From contig JAITLF010000047.1 in NCBI GenBank assembly GCA_031278025.1, forward strand, positions 1 to 10,587: DNA of 10,587 nucleotides, written 5' to 3'. Numbering within the stretch: position 1 is the stretch's first letter; every line of letters starts with the position of its first letter. The position numbers were made by a program, and so were the translations under genes. This DNA is from Treponema sp. Its GTDB lineage: Bacteria > Spirochaetota > Spirochaetia > Treponematales > Breznakiellaceae. The notes beneath the pieces are model-generated. The model was given only the letters and a program-made list of their open reading frames with translations, was not told the DNA's origin and ran no database searches. Below are positions 6,790 to 10,587 of this stretch, one piece after another.

Positions 6790-6878
6790 AGAGACAGATA
6801 ATAATAAAAGTACCCGGCGGCCGGGCGAAAACGCCCTGTGGAAATAAAATTGTCTGTCCTGACCCGCGTGGAAACCAT
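6759..6878 (-). CDS. Tyrosine-rich leader peptide of the aroF-tyrA operon (39 aa)
   Basis: From the ATG at 6878, preceded by AGGA with a 5-base spacing (ACAGGATCTTG), the frame runs 39 codons to the TGA at 6761-6759. The product starts MVSTRVRTDNFISTGRF and contains GYFYYYLSLRP. Four Tyr and three Phe occur in 39 residues, with Tyr-Phe-Tyr-Tyr-Tyr uninterrupted (6812-6798) and no Trp. The intrinsic terminator follows 20 bases after the stop, then aroF and tyrA. This is the layout of a ribosome-mediated attenuator such as pheL-pheA of enteric bacteria: shortage of charged tRNA-Tyr would stall the ribosome and prevent termination. The peptide itself probably has no function. A longer, unrelated open frame covers the same DNA (6616-6981) but lacks this logic. 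Confidence 0.75.
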   Translation of the reverse strand: MVSTRVRTDNFISTGRFRPAAGYFYYYLSLRPMEIAPMD

Positions 6879-6895
6879 CAAGATCCTGTTCCTTG

Positions 6896-6932
6896 AAACA
6901 GAATCCTAGCAGCCTATGGCGGGGCGTGTCAA
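6896..6932 (-). promoter_or_regulatory. Promoter of the aroF-tyrA leader operon
   Basis: On the minus strand a perfect -35 TTGACA (6932-6927) is separated by 18 bp from TAGGAT (6908-6903), a 4-of-6 match to the -10. Transcription should begin near 6896, which gives an untranslated lead of about 18 bases before the leader-peptide ATG and a terminated leader RNA of roughly 205 bases. Confidence 0.7.
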
Positions 6933-7140
6933 GAAACCGCACGGGGTTCAAGTTGAAAAAGGAACTGTGCGGAAACAACATGACCCTTTGGTCACGTTAT
7001 TTTCTTATTGGATAAGCAATTGATAAGTAATTAGACTAAAAGGCAGGGCGTTTTATTCTTCCACGGTTCCTAAGCCTCAAAAGCTTAACCCCCATAAAGA
7101 ATTAGCAATTTTCATCGAACCGAAGGTTCGCACCAACCGG
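6933..7140. other. Divergent intergenic region with small repeats, no gene seen
   Basis: This gap separates the leftward aroF operon promoter from the rightward hydrolase gene. It contains an inverted repeat TGACC-CTTT-GGTCA (6981-6994) and an 11-bp tandem repeat GATAAG(C/T)AATT (7011-7021 and 7022-7032). It also holds a perfect 6-bp hairpin CGAACC-GAA-GGTTCG (7116-7130). The first two have the size and spacing of operator sites, but I recognise no specific regulator. No convincing open frame is present. Confidence 0.5.
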
Positions 7141-7164
7141 GTTTTGGAACAAGCTCATACCATT

Positions 7165-7215
7165 TTCTTTTTGACTTTGCCCAATATCTATAATATCATC
7201 TTGCAAGTAAGGAGT
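7165..7215 (+). promoter_or_regulatory. Probable -10 and ribosome binding site of the hydrolase gene
   Basis: A perfect TATAAT occurs at 7189-7194. A TTGACT at 7171-7176 is only 12 bp upstream, too close for a standard -35, and the correctly spaced hexamer is just T-rich. The ribosome binding site AAGGAG (7209-7214) lies 7 bases before the ATG at 7222 and decides that start over the in-frame ATG at 7144, which would precede the promoter. Confidence 0.5.
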
Positions 7216-7221
7216 ACGAGA

Positions 7222-9072
7222 ATGGAACAAAGAAAAGCATCGGCCAAAAAATGGCTGATCTTATCGGTGGGATTGTTGGTGATCAGCATGATAGGCGCCG
7301 CAATCGTTCAAAGGTCAGGCGGAAGGGTAACCATCAAGGATATCCGCTGGGAAACATCTCTGGGACGCCAAATGAGCGCCCTTCTTTTAATTCCCGACGG
7401 CGCCACCGCGGAAAAACCCGCTCCGGCGATTGTAACAAGCCACGGATGGTACAATAACCGGGAAATGCAGGATCTGAATTATGTTGAATATGCCCGCCGG
7501 GGCTATGTGGTTATGTCCATTGATATGTATGGTCACGGTAATTCCGAACCCTTTACCGGGGACGACTGGAATCAGCATGGGACGGGTATGTACGACGCGG
7601 TCCAGCTTATGGCTACCCTGCCCTACGTGAACAAGGCCAAGATAGGCATTACCGGGCACTCAAACGGCGCCCGGGCGGCCAATCTTTCGGTAGATGACGA
7701 TAACAAGGCGGAAAAACCCTTGGTGGCGGCGGTTCTTTTGGTGGCCAATGATCCTACCTACAAGGATCCCGATACCGGCAAATATTGGAATAAATACGGC
7801 AGCCGGGATGTGGGGGTTATCGCCGCCCAGTATGACGAGTTCTTTTTCCGCCGGGAATTTGCCGATGGAACCAGAAGCGTCCCGCGGACTTATATCGGTA
7901 CCCCGGACGCCCAGTCTTTCCTCAATTTCGGCAAAGACCCCGCCGCCGGTTCCCTGGAAAAGAGAACTAAAGACACTTTTTATACCGATACAATCAACGG
8001 GAAAAGTACGGTACGGATTATCTATCAGCCTTATCAGATCCATCCCTGGAATCACTTTTCCGCGGTCTGCGTAAGGGAAGGGGTGGAATTCTGGGAAAAG
8101 GTCTTCGGCGCCCCAAATCCTATCCCCGCGGGGAACCAGATTTGGCAGTCTAAAGTTTTCTTTAACTTTCTGGGGCTTATCGGGTTCGGCATGTTCCTGA
8201 TCAGCTTTACGATCCTCATGACTTTTACCCCCTTCTTTGCCAGCCTCAGGGCGAAAAAGATCGTTCTACCCGGCCCAGGCCCCGAGGGAACGGGATCCGT
8301 CTGGTTCTGGGGAGGGATGGCGGTTTCAACAATTTTCGGGATGATTATCTACTTCCCCCTGCTTGCCTGGTCTAACACCCACAAACCCGGTATCTTCTGG
8401 CAGGCGCCGCCCTACGGCATCGCCCTCTGGGCCTGCCTCTGCGGACTGTTGAGTATCCTCATCATGATCCTCTGGTACCGGCTCTACGGCAAAAAAAGCG
8501 GACAGGATCTGGCCGCCTCGGGGGTAAAGATATCCCTCCCGGTTCTGGGGAAAACCCTGCTCCTCGCCCTCATTTCTATTGTGGTAAGCTACGGCTGGGT
8601 ATTCTGCGCTGATTTCTTCTTCAAGACCGATTTCCGCATCTGGGTGCTGGCGGTTAAGGCCTTTACCGCTGAAAAACTGATCATCGCCCTGCCCTACCTG
8701 CCTCTCTTCCTTACCTATTACGTGGCAAATTCGGTTTCGGTGAACGCCTATAACTTCAACAGCCTTGGGAAAAAGGAATGGATCAATACCGCGGTTCTGG
8801 CAATCGCCAACGGCATAGGGCCCTTTATCCTGGTGGTGATCCAGTACGTTACTTTCCGGATCAAGGGGGAAATGTTCTTTGCCCGGCCGGCGTTCCCCAT
8901 GGGGCCCATCGGCGGAATCTGGCTTTTCCCGATTATTGTCTTCCTGCCCCTGGCGGCCATTATCTCAAGAAAAATCTACCGGGTTACTAACAATCCTTAT
9001 TTGGCGGGCATTATCAACGGGGTCATGGTGGTTATCATCAGTTGCACCAACACCCTGACTATCATTCCGTAA
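7222..9072 (+). CDS. Membrane-anchored alpha/beta hydrolase with C-terminal polytopic membrane domain
   Basis: The 616-residue protein has two parts. A basic N-terminus and one membrane helix (about 10-29) precede an alpha/beta hydrolase domain of about 280 residues. That domain has an SHGW oxyanion-type motif (73-76), the nucleophile elbow GHSNG (Ser147), a likely acid Asp205 in AAQYDEFF, and a likely catalytic His in HPWNH (274 or 278). From about residue 312 onward there are some seven to eight hydrophobic helices to the C-terminus, ending CTNTLTIIP. With one N-terminal helix the hydrolase would face outside the cytoplasm. The fold suggests an esterase, peptidase or acyl-transfer activity; substrate and role are unknown. 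The strong Shine-Dalgarno fixes the start. The gene stands alone, divergent from the aroF operon, and ends in a long hairpin. Confidence 0.85.
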   Translation: MEQRKASAKKWLILSVGLLVISMIGAAIVQRSGGRVTIKDIRWETSLGRQMSALLLIPDGATAEKPAPAIVTSHGWYNNREMQDLNYVEYARRGYVVMSIDMYGHGNSEPFTGDDWNQHGTGMYDAVQLMATLPYVNKAKIGITGHSNGARAANLSVDDDNKAEKPLVAAVLLVANDPTYKDPDTGKYWNKYGSRDVGVIAAQYDEFFFRREFADGTRSVPRTYIGTPDAQSFLNFGKDPAAGSLEKRTKDTFYTDTINGKSTVRIIYQPYQIHPWNHFSAVCVREGVEFWEKVFGAPNPIPAGNQIWQSKVFFNFLGLIGFGMFLISFTILMTFTPFFASLRAKKIVLPGPGPEGTGSVWFWGGMAVSTIFGMIIYFPLLAWSNTHKPGIFWQAPPYGIALWACLCGLLSILIMILWYRLYGKKSGQDLAASGVKISLPVLGKTLLLALISIVVSYGWVFCADFFFKTDFRIWVLAVKAFTAEKLIIALPYLPLFLTYYVANSVSVNAYNFNSLGKKEWINTAVLAIANGIGPFILVVIQYVTFRIKGEMFFARPAFPMGPIGGIWLFPIIVFLPLAAIISRKIYRVTNNPYLAGIINGVMVVIISCTNTLTIIP

Positions 9073-9078
9073 AGGGAG

Positions 9079-9109
9079 GCTGTTCCAAAATCTCGGATTT
9101 TGGAACAGC
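9079..9109 (+). terminator. Perfect 13-bp hairpin after the hydrolase gene
   Basis: GCTGTTCCAAAAT (9079-9091) and ATTTTGGAACAGC (9097-9109) are fully complementary around CTCGG. The hairpin begins 6 bases after the stop codon. No T-run follows the stem, although TTTT lies inside the 3' arm. It probably ends or protects the transcript. The ten bases TTTTGGAACA also occur upstream of the gene at 7142-7151 in the same orientation, so this may be a dispersed genomic repeat. Confidence 0.6.
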
Positions 9110-9171
9110 AGCCTTGCCGGTGGTTAATCTTTCATTTCTATGCGTTTATTCTGAAATTTGTCTTTTATTTA

Positions 9172-9216
9172 TTGCCTTTTTTGATTCGGGTTATTATAAT
9201 TCCCCCATAGGAGGAA
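9172..9216 (+). promoter_or_regulatory. Promoter and ribosome binding site of the interrupted gene
   Basis: TTGCCT (9172-9177), a 17-bp spacer and a perfect TATAAT (9195-9200) form a good sigma-70-type promoter. AGGAGGAA (9209-9216) is a near-perfect Shine-Dalgarno 4 to 5 bases before the ATG at 9221. Such complete signals in front of a six-codon frame imply that a real gene once started here. Confidence 0.65.
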
Positions 9217-9220
9217 TGTG

Positions 9221-9241
9221 ATGACCATCAAAAAAGCGTAA
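9221..9241 (+). pseudogene. Six-codon stub of a gene cut off by the IS66 insertion
   Basis: The frame reads MTIKKA and then TAA. The TAA overlaps the GTAACC that begins the presumed IS66 terminus at 9238. A short lysine-rich start of this kind is common at the N-terminus of exported or membrane proteins, but the family cannot be known because the rest would lie beyond the element, outside the window. A functional six-residue leader peptide is a less likely alternative. Confidence 0.45.
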
Positions 9242-10587
9242 CCGTTCACCGGTATAATCATGAGAAGAAGGAGTATAATTCAGCCTTGCAACAGGGAAGG
9301 TGAAGGAAGATTATTCAAGCCGGAATACACGCACTTATACAGAAAATCAATGACCGGTTTCCCCTGTTGGCCGCAGGTTGTCAATATACTCCAGAACCTC
9401 TCCATCCACCGGTTGCCCCATTCACTGCGTGACCCCTGGGTTACCTTCCGGTCTATTACTATCGCCCGTATCACCTGCTCCGCAGCGTTGTTTGTCGAGG
9501 GTATGTCCTTATCTATAAACGTAAAATATGAACCACCCCATTCCTTCATCCTCTTCGACAGGTTTTGCGCGTCTTTCTGTCCCGGCACACGGTATGCCGC
9601 CGCCTTCTCTATCGACCTCCGGTGTTTGTTCATCCGCCGTTTCCAACTCATCTTCGTTAATCCTTCCCTTCGATGTATCGTTTCATACATCTTTTTTACC
9701 TCCCTAAGCAGCCTTTTCCCGTACCCGGATATCGTGCGATCCCCGTTCTCCGCTAAAAATACTATCTCCCGTATCAAATGCGCCCAACAGAATTGTATCA
9801 TGGCTAACGGCGCTAGCTTCCTCGCATATTTCTTGTATGCGCCCCAGAAATCGCAGGATACTATCCCCTCATATCCGTTCCCCAGCGCCGCCTCCAATAC
9901 TTCGCTTCCCCGTGTCCCCGCTATCGTGAATACCGTTACCAGCGCACCCCTGAACGCCCATACCCATTCCTGCTTCCCGCTCTCTTTCCAGCCCGTCTCA
10001 TCCACATGCAGATGTCCGGCATCAGGCAACTGTTCCGCCAGTTCTTCATAGGGCTTCTTTAGTGATTCGCTTACCCGGGCTATCTGGTTCGCCAAAAATC
10101 CCCGTGATACTTGTATCCCCACTATATCTTTCATGACCGCCTGTATCGTGGTATATGACAGGTGTCCCCGCCCTTTCAGGTACGCGGTCACGGCCATGAG
10201 TTCCGGCCCGAACAGATTCCTTTCCGCCTGGGCTATCTCCGCGGTATGATACGCCTGACACTCTTCACACCAATACAGGTTATATCGGTTTTCCGTTATC
10301 TGGTATGGTTTACTCACCAGCTCTATCTGCTGCCGTGTTTCCGAGTTTTCCTTTACCAGTTTCAGCCGGCCGCCGCAACACGGACAGTGAGATAATTCAT
10401 GAACGATGATGTGGTCTATTTGTTCCGGGGGAAACGGGGGCCTTTCGTGTTTTTTATGGCCCTTTTGAGCCCCCGCTGTGCGTTTTTGACCCTTCTCCGC
10501 TTCTTTTTTCGGCGGTTTGGTTATATCCGACGATGGGGGCTTGGAGGAGTTTGTTGAATTCTTTTCCAGCCGGGCAATCTTTTCGCT
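9238..10587 (-). mobile_element. IS66-family insertion sequence (partial, runs off the right edge)
   Basis: The element is recognised from its transposase. Its left boundary is placed at GTAACCGTTCACC (9238 onward) because IS66-family ends usually begin GTAA and because a gene stub stops exactly there. The matching inverted repeat, the 8-bp target duplication and the tnpA/tnpB accessory genes usual in the family would all be to the right and cannot be checked here. About 40 bases separate the end from the transposase stop codon. Confidence 0.75.
9280..10587 (-). CDS. IS66-family transposase (TnpC), N-terminus off the right edge
   Basis: The frame is open from the window edge for 435 codons. 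It enters in the conserved N-terminal segment LEKNSTNSSKPPSSD. A zinc-binding region follows, with CPCC (68-71) and WCEEC (Cys107, Cys110), and then the DDE catalytic core: Asp196 in HVDETGW, Asp246 in SCDFWGAY and Glu370 in NNAAEQVIR (numbered from the first visible residue). It ends with the short IS66 C-terminal domain. Full-length members have roughly 470 to 530 residues, so 40 to 90 are missing. No frameshift or stop is seen, so it may still be active. Confidence 0.92.
   Translation of the reverse strand, partial: SEKIARLEKNSTNSSKPPSSDITKPPKKEAEKGQKRTAGAQKGHKKHERPPFPPEQIDHIIVHELSHCPCCGGRLKLVKENSETRQQIELVSKPYQITENRYNLYWCEECQAYHTAEIAQAERNLFGPELMAVTAYLKGRGHLSYTTIQAVMKDIVGIQVSRGFLANQIARVSESLKKPYEELAEQLPDAGHLHVDETGWKESGKQEWVWAFRGALVTVFTIAGTRGSEVLEAALGNGYEGIVSCDFWGAYKKYARKLAPLAMIQFCWAHLIREIVFLAENGDRTISGYGKRLLREVKKMYETIHRREGLTKMSWKRRMNKHRRSIEKAAAYRVPGQKDAQNLSKRMKEWGGSYFTFIDKDIPSTNNAAEQVIRAIVIDRKVTQGSRSEWGNRWMERFWSILTTCGQQGKPVIDFLYKCVYSGLNNLPSPSLLQG

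Noticed and set aside
6691..6900. T-box riboswitch upstream of aroF
   Set aside because: No T-box consensus (AGGGTGGNACCGCG) or stem I features are visible, whereas a leader peptide with Tyr codons is present.
6616..6981. 121-codon minus-strand open frame overlapping the aroF start
   Set aside because: It reads through the leader terminator and its T-run, has no recognisable domain, and overlaps the promoter and leader peptide, which explain the region better.
7116..7130. GGTTCG resembling a tRNA T-loop
   Set aside because: No acceptor stem, D-arm or anticodon arm can be built around it; it is only a 6-bp hairpin.
7144..7221. 26-residue N-terminal extension of the hydrolase
   Set aside because: The TATAAT lies inside this stretch and a strong Shine-Dalgarno precedes the ATG at 7222.
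9260..10051. 263-codon plus-strand open frame
   Set aside because: It is the antisense shadow of the IS66 transposase, whose DDE residues are clear on the other strand.

Overview
This is a mid-to-high GC bacterial chromosome segment. The gene mix suggests a spirochaete, most likely a Treponema of the insect-gut type. It has a TrpR-type repressor, a PqqL-like M16 lipoprotein, a Thermotoga-style DAHP synthase next to a monofunctional TyrA, and remnants of IS256, IS630 and IS66 elements. The taxonomic call is inference from gene content and cannot be confirmed from the sequence alone.

Layout. Positions 1-2473 (minus) hold most of a large M16 zinc peptidase lipoprotein whose C-terminus runs off the left edge. 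Positions 2650-2952 (minus) encode TrpR, and 3126-3776 (minus) a HAD phosphatase of the phosphoglycolate phosphatase type. These three genes look monocistronic. None has a clear Shine-Dalgarno sequence, and each has a -10-like box almost touching the start codon. Positions 3777-4694 are a gene graveyard: an AT-rich stretch, two hairpins (one a strong bidirectional terminator), the C-terminal tail of a probable Gfo/Idh/MocA oxidoreductase, an internal scrap of an IS256-family transposase and the C-terminal scrap of an IS630-family transposase.

Positions 4695-6932 (minus) form an aromatic amino acid operon. It has a promoter (TTGACA, 18-bp spacer, TAGGAT) and a 39-codon leader peptide with a Tyr-Phe-Tyr-Tyr-Tyr run. 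An intrinsic terminator with a U8 tail follows. Then come aroF (type I-beta DAHP synthase with an N-terminal ferredoxin-like regulatory domain) and tyrA (prephenate dehydrogenase), overlapped as GTGA. This is the arrangement expected for tyrosine-responsive transcription attenuation, and it is the main discovery candidate. tyrA carries an in-frame TAA at codon 253, followed by 47 more well-formed codons in the same frame. It therefore looks like a recent nonsense allele, a readthrough case or a sequence error.

Positions 7222-9072 (plus, divergent from the operon) encode a membrane-anchored alpha/beta hydrolase fused to a polytopic membrane domain, closed by a long perfect hairpin. At 9172-9241 a good promoter and ribosome binding site lead to only six codons before the end of an IS66-family element, whose transposase (minus) runs off the right edge. 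That element appears to have cut off a gene just after its start.

The aroF-tyrA operon controls entry into the shikimate pathway and the branch to tyrosine. TrpR, encoded 3 kb away, would sense tryptophan. The window thus appears to hold two different modes of aromatic amino acid control: a repressor for tryptophan and a leader-peptide attenuator for tyrosine.
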